A stretch of DNA of 64,000 nucleotides from Sipunculus nudus (taxonomy: Eukaryota > Annelida > Sipuncula > Golfingiida > Sipunculidae): positions 73,619,118 to 73,683,117 of the forward strand of contig CM049317.1 of the NCBI GenBank assembly GCA_026874595.1, written 5' to 3'. The position numbers were made by a program, and so were the translations under genes. Below are positions 1 to 11,915 of this stretch, piece by piece (positions within the stretch are counted from its first letter, which is position 1; every line of letters starts with the position of its first letter). The notes under the pieces were generated by a model. That model did not search any database and was not told where the DNA came from. It was given only the letters and a program-made list of their open reading frames with translations.

Positions 1-1605
1 AAAATGGTTTCTCAGAAATGACGAAATTAAGTGTCAACATTTGTCGTGTTTCTTAAAAAACATGCGGGTGTTTTTATGAAAAAAAGTTGGTAAACAGATT
101 TTAGACCCACGATGAGATGGTTTATCCTTATGTCCCTATTCAGCTTGTTGTGATTCCATTTTTTTAAGGAAAAATTATCCTGAAACGACTGGGTTTCAAC
201 CAGTTTGCACTCAATACCCAATAATACTTATGCTTGTTCCGGGGCCACGTGTAGAGATGTATTGGCCCGGTACTTTGATTTTGTTTGAGGGCCTTATATA
301 CCATCCTCTGTCTGTGCAGAACCAACAGTCATTCTCGGTTCAGCTTGGTCCGACCAATGGTTCAACCAAAGCCCTGAATTATTAAGTGATGGAATTATTT
401 TAAAAGGCTCTCAACTGGCTGGGGATCTAGAGGTTTTTTCTGAATGCCTAAAAAAATTTGTGGACTGGCTTATCTCAAAGGTTCTCACAAAAAACCTGAA
501 ATGCATGTCATCTCTTGAAACATAGTACAGGGCATAATGTAGCAATCATTTAATTATATAGAATGAGTTTAATGGTTTTAGAAGGTGGTAAAAGGTTGTT
601 TCCTTTGGGTACTTTAAATACATTATCGTTGTCTTCTTCATATATTTATAATAATTTAGAAATAAATTGCACCTACATCTTTGGTTCGATTAAGAGAAAA
701 ACAAAACAGAATGATGATTGAAACTGGGAGAAATATTTTGTAGCTTTATATAAGATCGCAGTGGATATGTACTCAAGGTTTTGTTTAAAATACTGCATAA
801 TTATTTACCATTCAGTAATGTATTGTACAAACGGAAGTAAGTGAACAGCAGCGAATCTGAGACAAAAGAGCATATTTTTAGAATTGTAGAGTAGATGAAA
901 TCAAATGGAGTGATCATACCCGCTTTAACCTTCAATACTGTGTTGTTCACGTGCTTTCCATTTGAAAATAGCTTTTTAAATAACCAGGTGCTCCTTTCAT
1001 TTATAAAGTAAGTGTGTAAACTGTAATGTAAACGAATATAACCATAATACACGTTTTAAGAAGACTACTGTACATTTTGGAAAATTATACAAATAAAGAA
1101 AAAGAAACTGAAATAACAGTGAATTTGTATTTTTAGTATTAAACTTTAAATAAGGGATATATTTGTGTTTTAAGTGGTTACTCAAAGTCTTGAAATATAA
1201 TTGAAATAACATCCAGAAAAATATATACTATTTTCCTTGTGATTGTATAGAAAGTGTATGGACAGTGTACTGTTTGACCTTTATGATAACATGTATTTAA
1301 AGAATTCTTTATGAAAAATTCATTTCCCTCCAAGATGTAAACATGTTTATGAAACCATTATGAATCACACGTACTCCCGTCATTAACGCAGTCATGTTGA
1401 ACCGTATAAGGCTAAATAAATTTGTCTACAGTGATGCATCCCTTGATGACGTCACACCTTCGACACTCTTTATTCACTAACACACTATGTGCTGAAATAA
1501 TGTTGGTCGTTACGTGAAGGCCTCTAATTACCAGTGGAAGGGATCCACGGAATCACGTCAGCATTACCTGGTTAAATAAAGGTGAGACCAACTCTCTGTA
1601 TCTCT

Positions 1606-1607
<2 letters not shown>
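1..1607. other. AT-rich non-coding DNA, nothing recognised
   Basis: No reading frame here looks coding: the longest are under 90 codons, are AT-driven and lack any familiar motif. A TGACGTCA palindrome (CRE-like) lies near 1448-1455, but no gene starts nearby. I see no transposon ends in this stretch. Confidence 0.6.

Positions 1608-1665
<58 letters not shown>
1608..1665. repeat. (TA)n microsatellite
   Basis: Uninterrupted alternating T and A for about 57 bases, directly preceded by a short CT-rich run. Pure enough to be length-variable between individuals. Confidence 0.95.
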
Positions 1666-1667
<2 letters not shown>

Positions 1668-1888
1668 GACTTTGATGAGAGCCATGTTGTCACAGACTGG
1701 TCTCAATAATGTATTTATTGAGATCACTGTGATGTGGATGTGACAGGTATGAGAGCCGTTACGTCACTAAAACAGGGACGCATTTCATTTCCGAGTGCGC
1801 TATTTCCAGTTACTTTCTGATTTTACCAGTGTACCATTGCTCAAAACAGGTCTTGTAACTCAGCTTTATTGAAAATTGTTATGCACAC

Positions 1889-2080
1889 CAGGGGCGGATC
1901 CAGGATTTAGGAAAAGGGGGGGGTCCAACCCAGGAGACCAATGAAAATCCTGAAAAAAGGTCATCAGGTCTGGAAAAGGGGGTGGTCCAGGCCGCAAAAT
2001 TACGTCTGCCCCGTGAAAAAGGTTGCTTCGGGTGAAAAGGGGGGTCCGGACCCCCTGGACCCCCAACCTGGATCCGCTTC
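1889..2080. mobile_element. MITE-like element, G-rich family, copy 1
   Basis: A 192-bp segment with inverted ends sharing GCGGATCCAGG (left) and CCTGGATCCGC (right). It is bounded on both sides by the direct repeat TGCACAC (1882-1888 and 2081-2087), which could be a 7-bp target duplication. The interior is G-rich and shows the block ggccgcaaaatt. Related diverged sequence recurs at 11733-11915 and, inverted, at 32450-32550, so this is a dispersed family. It has no coding capacity. The superfamily is not established. Confidence 0.6.
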
Positions 2081-2436
2081 TGCACACTGAGAACCGTAAA
2101 TCCCTGCTGTTATGCCAAATTTGCTTTATAGAGCAAATGTTCCAGGTCACTCTTTGCCCCTGCCTGTGATAGCTCGTGTTGCCTATGTTTATAAAAATCC
2201 AGTACATCGAGGGTAGAAAGTCTGATAGTCTGAGTCTGCATACATTCCTTAGTAAATACACCCGGAACAAATTAAAGTTGAAATGACAAAAAAATTATTG
2301 TTAGGAAAACTGAATGGCGACCTTATGAAAATGAGTGTACACATCTCAGTGCTTCTGCATCTTCATAACCGGGAACAAGTTAGTGGAATGGTTATATTGA
2401 GGGCGTTTTTTTTAGTTGCAGGTGCACTTTTTATTG

Positions 2437-3174
2437 TGTGACACGGGCGTAACTCCTGTTGTAGCGCCCGTGTCTGGCCGCGTGTTGCACTCTCAGTTTA
2501 ATCCGTTCTGGTTGAACTCTCGTTGTCGTGCTACCTTGGGGCTTTCTCGCCTGGTCGAGCCAGGGCGAGCTCACGTGTGAATCCTGACACGGCGTTCTCT
2601 GTTCTAGTATGTTCTTTGAACGTGTGTACTGTGTATTATGTTGGAATTTTTTAGACTGTTCGAGAAGTAGAAAATTCTCAGCTTGGGGCGAGAAGTTATA
2701 AATAGGGGGCTGTGTTTAAGAGAGGGGAGGCAGGTGAGAGAATATTCCAGCGGACGGAAGAAAGTTAGTCAGTGTGTGGGACATATCCGATTGTCCAGTA
2801 ATTTCAGGGATTCTACTATTACTAACTCTATACAATTTGGTGCTGCTTATCTCAAGTTTACTTTCTGGATTGTTACAAGAGTTTTACATTGGACTGTTAT
2901 TTTCCGAGATCATTTTTTTAACTGTTCGTCCGGCTTATACATTTTAAAGGACTTGTCGCTGTGACAGTGGTATCCAGGTACTGTGTACTTTGTTTTTTTT
3001 TACTGTGTGATTGTATTGAATTGCTGTTATACTGCTGTTATACTGTGTCATTGTATTGATTTAGTGTATTGTAATGTTAGGGTTGTTTTAAGAGTAAATT
3101 ATAATTATTTGTTAACAAAAAAACACTGACTTCTTTATTCATTCCCCTAGACATTTCACGCTGCCTAGTGTTAC
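2437..3174 (+). mobile_element. probable solo LTR
   Basis: About 738 bp beginning TGTGACACGGG and ending AGTGTTACA, so it starts TG and ends CA like an LTR. It has a strong TATA box (TATAAATA at 2697-2704) in the middle third and a T-rich, AATAAA-poor 3' part. A 93-codon frame (2683-2964) lies inside but resembles no protein, and I treat it as incidental. No internal retroelement sequence adjoins either end, and no clear 5-bp target duplication is visible, so the exact ends are uncertain. It could instead be an unrelated promoter region. Confidence 0.4.
2697..2704 (+). promoter_or_regulatory. TATA box within the probable LTR
   Basis: TATAAATA followed by a G-rich run, in a GC-richer context than the surroundings. 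This is a good match to an RNA polymerase II core promoter and fits the U3 region of an LTR. Confidence 0.45.
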
Positions 3175-3998
3175 AGAATCTGATTTTTTTTCTCCATTAC
3201 AAAATTTATGTTTATCACACATAAGTGATCTGTTGATATTAGTTTCCGTAACATAAAAATAACAGAATATTTTGGTTGACTAGGCACTTAAAGTCAGGAA
3301 ATCAAGTTCAGTTTAATAAGTGATAAGATCGAATGCTTAAACGACTTTCAGGGGAGTCTTGTTAATTTCGTCTCTCCGGTTAATACATTGTGCTAAGTGC
3401 CTTCGTTGTGGAGAGTTCTTTTTCACTGAACGTTTGATTTACGTGGTGAGGTGATTCCTGGTGAAACCAGATCACGCAGGTGTTTTACCATGAGCCCTAA
3501 GATCTGACAGAACACATCATTACATTGTAAACTAGAAACCTACATTCTAATGAATGCAGTCGTCTGCTATATTAGGGGTACCTTTTATGCTCCCCATCCC
3601 ATGCTTGCATTTACTTATTTAGATCATATTTCAAGGTTCATTCGTGATAGGTGACTGCAGATTTTTTAAAAACCTTAGTGACGTTCCTGATTCCGGATCA
3701 TGTGCTGTATAGACCCCACATATTTATTAATTCTTTATATTTATTAATTCGCCTGAGTTATATTGTGAAAAGAAACACTCAAACATATACATGAACCGGG
3801 ATGAAAGCATACCCTCTTGACGGGGGCAATACATACACGCTGTGGCTAATAAACCAAAAATGACAGACGTTTAGGCTTGTCAGGCCATGCTTCTGAAATC
3901 GTAGACGTCATTCACTGAGTGCTCAAAAAGTTTTTTTCCGCGGATTTCTCTGCTTCAGTTTGTTGGGTTTTTTTTGCAAATGAGGACCTTGTTATATA
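3175..3998. other. non-coding, nothing recognised
   Basis: AT-rich DNA with no open frame of note. A short direct duplication (tttattaattc twice) occurs near 3722-3751. Confidence 0.5.
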
Positions 3999-4146
3999 CA
4001 GTGAAACCTCATTGTGTCGAACCCGCTTAAGTCGAATACCCCGCTTATGTCGAAGTTACAGACTCCACATTCCGGACAACTCTAGTTAAATTTAAACCAA
4101 ATAAAACCCCTTGTGTCGAACCTCGGATGTGTCGAAGGTTTCACTG
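3999..4146. mobile_element. pogo/Tigger-type MITE
   Basis: 148 bp with perfect 11-bp terminal inverted repeats, CAGTGAAACCT at 3999-4009 and AGGTTTCACTG at 4136-4146, flanked on both sides by TA (3997-3998 and 4147-4148). The subterminal sequence carries repeated TGTCGAA motifs. CAGT ends with TA target duplication are typical of the pogo/Tigger branch of Tc1-mariner. There is no transposase, so it would depend on an autonomous relative. Confidence 0.8.
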
Positions 4147-4369
4147 TATTTGGGCGTTTGATTCGATCCTTAAACGAAATTTTAAAGTCATTTAAATTGG
4201 ACTACTTTTTGTATAGACTATATGCACGACTTCAAGAACTGGAAACTTTCTATAATTCTACGTATTATGTCTCGTCAGATAGTGCTTTTAATTGAAAAGA
4301 CGCTCACTGGCACCGTATTTTCTGTTCTCAGAGTCAGTAAAAATAAACATCTTCGATGTGGCCTCACTG

Positions 4370-4536
4370 GCAACTCTTAAATAACCCATGCACAAGACAA
4401 ACTAACTGTAACAGCCACCTCCAAAACTAAAATAATCAATACACATGACAAGCTTACTGTAACAGCCACCTCCAAAACAAAAATAACCTACACACAAGAA
4501 AAGCTTACTGTCCAGCCGCCTCCAAAACTAAACTAG
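4370..4536. repeat. 53-bp minisatellite, left flank
   Basis: About three diverged copies of the unit containing aagcttactgt and cagccacctccaaaac. The same unit resumes at 5584, so one array has been split by the element between them. Confidence 0.75.
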
Positions 4537-5583
4537 AATACTGGTAGTCGACAAGCGACTACGTGTATCCGCCTAAATCAGAGTGGAACGGGTGAAGTGA
4601 GGCATGGATTGAGTGGCAAGGGGAAATAGAGTGAAGTGTTGCATATTAGCATGGATGTCTGCAGCCAAATGGTGTATGTAGGTTGCGCCACCTACCATAA
4701 AATCCAGAAAGCCGTCCAAGTTGTACATACATATGCAAAATTTGAGGCAGATAAGTCAAACCACTATATGTTTATGAGTGATTTTAGCCCGTGGCAGACA
4801 AACAGATGGACGCTGTGCAAAAATGCAGGTGGCGCCACCTGTCATAAAATCAAGAGAGCTGTCGGGGATGTATAAACCTGCAAAATTACAGGCAGATATG
4901 TCAAACCACTGCCGAGATATGAGTGATTTTATCCCATGGCAGACAAACAGACGGGAGCTGTGCAAAAATGGCTGCAGGTGGCGCCACCAGTTTTGCGTAT
5001 GATAAAGAGCTATGTGAGATCTATACACATGCAAAATTTTGGCCCAATCGGTCAAACGGTTCCCGAGATATGAGCTTGGATGTCTGCAGCGTAAACGTGA
5101 ATGTAGGTGGCGCCACCTGTCATAAAACAGAAAAGCTATCCAGGATGTATACGCATGCCAAATTTCAGGTGAATTAGTCAAATCACTGCAGAGATATGAG
5201 TGATTTTAACCCAAGGCAGCCGAACAGATGGACACTGTGCAAACATGGTTGCAGGTGGCGCCACCATTTTTTGTGTATGTTATAAAGCTCTCCAAGGGCT
5301 ACATTTGTGCAAAAAAAATTTCCTGATCCGTCAAACAGTTCCCAAGATATGTGGGTTTATGTGTGGAAACAGACGCACAAACGGACGCAGAGCGCAAGGT
5401 CAGAGGTCAAAACAAAATCGGGGCGCAGCAGTTCACATGTGACCCGAACATAATCCTGGGTTTCGTAAAATTCCGCCCAGCGGTTACGGAGGAGTTCTCC
5501 GGACACCTACGCGGCGGCGGCGGCGGGGGCGGCGGCGTGCAGCTGAAAACATAGTGTCCGCAAAACTCTGTTTTGGCGGATAC
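4537..5583 (+). mobile_element. hairpin-capped tandem-repeat element (Helentron/pearl-like)
   Basis: A 1.05-kb insertion in the minisatellite. Near its left end is a perfect hairpin, GTAGTCG-acaag-CGACTAC (4544-4562). The motif GTATCCGCC (4565-4573) is matched in inverted orientation by GGCGGATAC (5575-5583) at the right end. The body is about five tandem units of roughly 147 bp, each containing a GGCGCCACC block (near 4684, 4831, 4980, 5109 and 5255), followed by an ACGG-type run and a CGGCGG run (5510-5536). A hairpin near one end, a tandem-repeat core and a tetranucleotide tract are the architecture of pearl/HINE elements of bivalves. There is no coding sequence. Confidence 0.65.
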
Positions 5584-6312
5584 AATAACCTATACACAAG
5601 ACAAGCTAACTGTGACAGCCGAACCCTTAAAATAAAATAACCTCTACAACAAGACAAGCTAACTGTGACAGCCGAACCCTTAAAATAAAATAACCTATAC
5701 AACAAGACAAGCTAACTGTGACAGCCGAACCCTTAAAATAAAATAACCTATACCACAAGACAAGCTAACTGTGACAGCCGAACCCTTAAAATAAAATAAC
5801 CTATACCACAAGACAAGCTAACTGTGACAGCCGAACCCTTAAAATAAAATAACCTATACCACAAGACAAGCTAACTGTGACAGCCGAACCTTTAAAATAA
5901 AATAACCTATACAACCAGACAAGCTAACTGTGACAGCCAGCCCTAAACTAAAATAACCTATACCACAAGACATGCTAACTGTGACAGCCGGCCCTAAAAC
6001 TAAAATAATCTATACCACAAGACAAGCCAACTGTGACAGCCGAACCCTTAAAATAAAATAACCTATACAACAAGACAAGCTAACTGTGATAGCCGGCCCT
6101 AAACTAAAATAACCTATACCACAAGACATGCTAACTGTGACAGCCGGCCCTAAACTAAAATAACCTATACAACAAGACAAGCTAACTGTGACAGCCGGCC
6201 CTAAACTAAAATAACCTATACAAAAAGACAAGCTACCTGTGACAGCCGGCCCAACTAAAATAACCTATACCACAAGACATGCTTAATGTGACAGCTGCCT
6301 CCAAACTAAAAT
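5584..6312. repeat. 51-53-bp minisatellite, right flank
   Basis: About 13-14 tandem copies. Early units are exactly 53 bp apart (the ACAAGCTAAC block at 5601, 5654 and 5707), and later units are near 51 bp with gccggccctaaac replacing gccgaacccttaaa. Short open frames through the array are repeat artefacts. Confidence 0.9.
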
Positions 6313-6413
6313 GTGCAACTCATTCAACAGTAGTGAATAGTCACTACTGTGATGTTCCCTAACTGTTTCTTTAGTTGTGTGCTAATACACAGAGGCGTTT
6401 TCTGTGTATCCAT

Positions 6414-6470
<57 letters not shown>

Positions 6471-7572
6471 TATATAAGCAAGATATATCGAAGTCGTGAG
6501 TCTTAAAACACACTGTTACTGCCATGTGCAAATACTGAAGCGTTATGAAGGATATAAGGTCATCACGGTTTGATGAGATCTCCTCGGGAGTTAATATACT
6601 TTAGTTGATGTCGTGATTGCTGGACCCCTTGGAGCATGACCTGCTGTATAGCTAATGTTGGGAATTTACCTGATACCGCCATCCTGTTTTTGTACTTCGA
6701 TACTTTTTAAAGGAACATGGTTTGAATGAGAAAAGAAAGAGATATGTAATAATGACTGGTGCGTTATAATTAAAATCCTGTCACCACATTAATTTGATTT
6801 GCCTTGTATTCCCTAAGAAGCATAGCTGAGTGCTGTAACTTGGCTAAATTTCGGAAAGCAAGTGCGAAGGGACGAAATATCATAGACATCACAACAGACG
6901 CAATTATGTATATTCATTGCATATGACATAATGCGTATTATCTAATTTACATTTGAAAATAGTTCACCTTCATGCTTATTATTTAGTTTTTATTCCTATC
7001 ACTCGGGGTCCGTTAAAACGTGTCCGTTATCAAACCTAAATTGTATTCTATGACTTTATAACTAAATAGTTATTCAATTATATTTCTCTCTGCTTCACGT
7101 ACCTTAGAGGTTTTAATATGATGGTCACATGGATGTGAAATTGTGAATATCTAAAGTGTTATGTGGAGTATATGCTAGCACGGTCTGATGACAAAGTAGA
7201 TATGTTTGTTGATTTCGTAACTAGTGGTTTGCATTAAGAATCGTATCTGGTGTTCTGTTTTCAAACAATATTTGTCTTGACTCGAAATTGTCAGAGCCAT
7301 ACCCTGTCTGTAAATGTTTTCTATCTCTGGTTGATGTGAACATGGCACTCAAAACGTTTGGAAATGTTGTGGAAATGTTGTGAAAAAGTTGTGGAAATGC
7401 TTTTCTTAGAGAAGTTAGGGGTTGGATTGGCATGTGGTTGATGGGTATCTAAATTAATGTTTACTATCTTTTTCTGACTCTGGTACATCCATCTGGAAAT
7501 GTATTTGAAAGAAAAAGCAACTGGTGGCGACATCAAGTGCGCGATTTCTGTACAACTGAGGAAATAATTAGA
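6313..7572. other. non-coding, with a (CT)n tract
   Basis: Contains a (CT)n run at 6414-6464 and a short direct repeat of gttgtggaaat near 7355-7400. No plausible gene is seen. Confidence 0.55.
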
Positions 7573-7868
7573 TGTTAATGTGAGAAGTAATTGTCTCTAT
7601 ATATTCCATAGTTTACTGCCTGTTCAGGCTTCATGTACTTGGTGGCGGAGGAATGCGCTCTGCGAGTGCTCTGTAACTTTTAGCCATATTTTCCCAACGT
7701 TAAATCCATCTAATCGGCGAGAGATTAAAAGTCTCCAATTAGTGTCTGGTGACCGGACACGACACATGACCCCTCGACCACGTATATAACTCGGTGGACA
7801 CCCTACACACGATGTATTGCGTATTTGTTACACTCATCTCAACTCCACACTAACAAGGACAGATAGCA
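7573..7868 (+). mobile_element. orphan 5' LTR, copia-like
   Basis: A 296-bp segment starting TGTTAATGTG and ending GATAGCA, with TATATAA at about 7782. It is followed, two bases later, by TGGTATCAG. That order (LTR ending CA, two spacer bases, then a sequence complementary to initiator tRNA-Met) is characteristic of Ty1/copia elements. I find no matching downstream LTR and no gag or pol frame after it, so only this end would remain. Confidence 0.45.
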
Positions 7869-7870
7869 AA

Positions 7871-7886
7871 TGGTATCAGCCCGGCT
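7871..7886 (+). promoter_or_regulatory. candidate primer-binding site
   Basis: TGGTATCAGCCCGGCT. The first nine bases match the initiator-tRNA-type primer site (TGGTATCAGAGC) common to many copia elements; the rest diverges. Its position two bases after the LTR end is as expected. Confidence 0.4.
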
Positions 7887-10390
7887 ATCTGGTCAAGTGA
7901 TCAATATATCACATTGCTTGATAAAACAAATGGACGACTGAACACTCGGGTATTTGGACCCTGGTACACGCTTCTTTTAACTTGGAAGCACGAGCCGTAG
8001 TGTAGGACGCAACTGCACAAATGGGGCGTATGTATCCAGGACTGTACAGCGCAGAGTAGGGAGAGAGCACGGGAGCTAGGGCACTTTCGGGGCTTAAGTC
8101 TATTACATGGAGGCCTTGACCGCAACACAAATAATATAATGAGGACAAAAAAAAAAACCAGTCTGTCAAAAACGCCCAATATGTGGTAGGCCTGTATCAA
8201 TATACCGATGTATGTATAAAATGGTACAGACGGTGGTGTACTTTGGATGTCTATCGAGGAAACAAAATGACTGGTAACAGATGTGGATACCATTCTAACT
8301 TAAGCTTAAAGCCTACACTATTTTCAGAGCTTAACCTATATTTTGATGTTTGTTATTTACACGTTTATACCTGGCGCAGCAATTTCTACCTGCGTTTATA
8401 CCTGTGCAGTGAAATAATTACGATCTGTTCAACAACAGGTGAAACAAGTGGTCAAAGACCTCCCAAAAAAACTCAAAGACACGAAGGAAAATATGATTAA
8501 TGGGATTCGTGTTCGCTGTCAATAAGATATGATATAGCTTATCATCGACGTGTGGCGTATAATATTCAGTGTATTGCTAAATGTATTTTATCGTAAGAAG
8601 CAAGCCGACACCCAGCCATACTATGTAGGTGGGCTCACTTTATGAAAATCTCCTTTATTAGAGGACCAGTTCTATAAGACGTATCTTGATTTAATGAATT
8701 TATAAAGTGACATATAAAGAGTAAAAGTTAATATGAGGAAAGCATTACTGGGGCACTTTTCATTGTTAATTTATATGTCTTGTAAATTAGTGAGACTGAT
8801 ACATTAAAATCCTGAAAAGCACACAGGGAAACCGAAGTAGGCCTGAGGCTGACTACATCAGAACAAAAAGAAAACAGAATGAATTTTATCCCTAATATTA
8901 TATGTATTTCATATGTAAGTTCAGTTTAACACCATAAATCTTCATGTTAACGAATGAAAGCCTCCGCTATGTGGAGGTCCCTAGTGTGGAATGCTCCCAG
9001 ACCCGTGTTTACCTGCCCTTATTATGCCCTTATTCCAAGCTTCAATAGCATATGCGTGACTGCTCATTTGTTAGTGAAGTGAAGTACCTAAATCCGGATC
9101 ATGTGCCGAATCCACACAAAAATCAAATTGTCTCTTCAATTCCATTCTCCTTTACTACTGGAAATTTACATTATAGAATTATTGATAATTGAATAGACCG
9201 GACCGGATCAGCTGTAGACTCGGTCTGATAGTAAGGGTGGTACGATTCAAGCGGGACGGTCTATTAATTATGAAATTTTTAATTATTTAATATTATTTAT
9301 TAGTCATTAAAAAATTATTATGAATAAATTGTGTTTGATGTATATATAATAATAATAATAAGGAAATAAAAAAAGAATGTGAAGAAATAACCACCATCGG
9401 TACACCCTGCCAGTTTCAATGTATTGCCAGTAAATAATAAGAATGCATACCATAATTACGACATGTAATACTCTCATTGTTAATTAATGTTTTATGTAAT
9501 AATAAAACATTAAATATTGAAAAGTGAAAAAACAAAGTACCCATCTGTGTAAAATTTTTGGCCAAAGTAAACAAGTTATTTAAATACTAAAGCTATTTGA
9601 AGGTGTCTGTAGAGGAGACGGAGAGTGTATATGCAGGAAAATATATAGGGTCTTGAATGAGAAAAAAATCTTAATTTGTCTCACACGAGTCAAGATGGCT
9701 CGGACTCAGTCTGAAAATAGAGTTAGTAATAATATACATTAACTCAATGGATATAATAGGACTTCCTCTCGTTGCCTCTGCTCAATTTTCAGTTTAAGTA
9801 ACCGTCATGATTTTAGTCAGTTTATTTGTACCGCTGTAACTCAGACATCTCTTTATCAAAATTCAAGCTTTTGTATAAGAAAATGGCATACACTTTATAA
9901 CCATATACCCTTATACCTTTCTATACACATGTTCATGTACTAGAAAAAAATAAAACGAAAAACTTTAGATAATGTTTCCGGCGAATATGACATTGTACAG
10001 TTGCATATGTTTGTGTTTGTGTGTGTAGCACTACTTTTACTTTGCATTAATTCATTGATCATGTAAGAAAAATAATAACCTTCATTCCATGTTGCTTATT
10101 CAGATTATTGCTATGACTAAGTCTGTCTATGTTACAGAATTGTTATTAAAATATATATATATTAAAAATATAATAATATAAATATAAATATGATATACTT
10201 TCTAACTATGTTTTTGCGTTTTAAATTTTACAAAATTTTAATATTAATCTTTTATAATTCATAGCCATGGTAGTATAAATGTATTGCATGGGTAATTTCA
10301 CTGCTATATCTTCCCCTTGCGCACAGTCTCCCAACATATTTTATAGTTTAAACTGTTGGACAACTAACCAACCCTTATTTACACAATCAA
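7887..10390. other. non-coding, no gene recognised
   Basis: If a copia element starts at 7573, its body should lie here, but no gag, protease, integrase or reverse transcriptase motif is readable in any frame. The rest is AT-rich with short A/T tracts and a (TAA)n run near 9346-9360. Confidence 0.5.
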
Positions 10391-10800
10391 CAGGGAGAGC
10401 TAAATCAGGGTCACGTGACTGTAGTGTCAGGAGTATACGTCTGGCCCGGCATCAACCACAAAAACGGGGCTCAGAGGGTGGATGGCCGATATGTTAATGA
10501 ACTTATGAACGATTATCAGTGACTTAATGCACCCCATTATGAAGAATTTGGAAGATAACTTATATTAAAGCGAAATACTGACTGATATAAGCGGTTAACT
10601 ATGGATAATTTATCATGTTAGTTTTACATATAAATCATATTTGTTACACTTTACCTCGGCTACAGTTTGGCTCATATATCAAACCACTTGATATTTCAAG
10701 AGCATGTCTGTCCGCCCTGAAAATATGTTATAACCTTGAGACGATTGGTGCCCTAGATTTTTACCTAAAGGTGATGAAATATAGTTTATAGATGCAAAAA
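10391..10800. repeat. dispersed repeat, family D, copy 1
   Basis: Shares long blocks with 11131-11520: agagctaaatcagggtcacg, gattatcagtgactt, acatataaatcatattt and caagagcatgtct. The copies are in the same orientation about 740 bp apart and are clearly diverged. The last 100 bases (ccttgagacgattggtgccc onward) also match 16470-16560. Noncoding; the class is unknown. Confidence 0.75.
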
Positions 10801-11130
10801 CAGTTTATAGTTATAGGTGCAAAACTCTGACCTATATATAACTAATATCATGCCCAAATTTCAGATTTTGAAAATCAGCCTCAATGGAGACCTAGCTATA
10901 ACAGAAATTGCAAAATAAAAAAGAAAAACTCAAACCGATGGTTTTGTTCTCGTGGGGACCAAAATAGCTCTCCCAACAAAATCCCTTGATCCCAATCAAG
11001 AATATATATAGAGAAATAAACTTATCAACCCTTTACACAGGGGAAGGCTTGCAATATATTTTGTGAATTTTTAGGACTCAGTGGTGACAAATTTGCTGAT
11101 AATATACGGGTGAATACACGTGAAGTACCC

Positions 11131-11520
11131 AATCAGTGAGAGCTAAATCAGGGTCACGTAACTGCAGTTTCAGGATTTAACCGGTCTAGTCCGGCTACAA
11201 ACCAAAAAACCGGGTCCAAGTGTGAGTGGTCTATAAGCAATGAACTTGTTACCGATTATCAGTGACTTGAAGCCCACCATTATGAAGAAATGGGAAGAAT
11301 AATTTATGTTGAAGCGAAAAAAAAATTTTATTAGTGGATAAACATGGACGATTAATCATGCAACAACTACATATAAATCATATTTATTATACTTTACCTC
11401 TGCTACTGTGTGGCTCATATATCAAATCATCTTATACTTCAAGAGCATGTCTGCCCGCCCTGGCGACCTAGATGTAGGAATATAGTTTAAAATAACCGAT
11501 GTACACGTTAATGTAGAACC
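11131..11520. repeat. dispersed repeat, family D, copy 2
   Basis: A diverged direct copy of 10391-10800. Its end (cgatgtacacgttaatgtag then aaccaaac) is shared with 16534-16570, extending the family consensus beyond what copy 1 retains. Confidence 0.75.
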
Positions 11521-11732
11521 AAACATATCACTCAACCACAAGGTAACCCTTGTAAAAAAAGGGCGGCGGGTGCTGGCAAAAACGGCAAAAAAAAAACACC
11601 GATGGTTTTGCACTGATGGGTTAAACGGATGGATTTGAGCATGTTTGGCCTGACATTTGACCCAGGTTCTGACCGACATGCGTGGTCAGTAAATGTGAAC
11701 AACGCATGAGTCCCGCTTTATGAAAAGTAGGG

Positions 11733-11915
11733 GTTCAACGCAGGAGGATTAATGACGAAAATTAACACTTAGTCCGAATTTCCGGAAAAAAAGGGTTTGG
11801 GTGGGGCTGGGTTTTCAGGCCTCAAAATTGTTTTCATACGATTAAAAGGGTTTCAGCGGCTGAAAAGGGGGTACGGACCCCCTAGACTACCCTTGGGTCG
11901 GCTTTTGCTACTGAT
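11733..11915. mobile_element. MITE-like element, G-rich family, copy 2 (diverged)
   Basis: Aligns along its length with 1910-2080: ggttcaac.caggag, then a ggcctcaaaattg block, then gaaaagggggtacggaccccct. The terminal GGATCC palindrome of copy 1 is lost here. No target duplication is visible. Confidence 0.55.

Noticed and set aside
2683-2964. A 93-codon gene downstream of a TATA box
   Set aside because: It begins at a non-ATG codon in the probable LTR and the peptide matches nothing recognisable. The TATA box is better explained as an LTR promoter.
4636-5442. Short protein genes with repeated segments
   Set aside because: The similarity between frames comes from the 147-bp tandem units of a non-coding element, and stops interrupt every frame.
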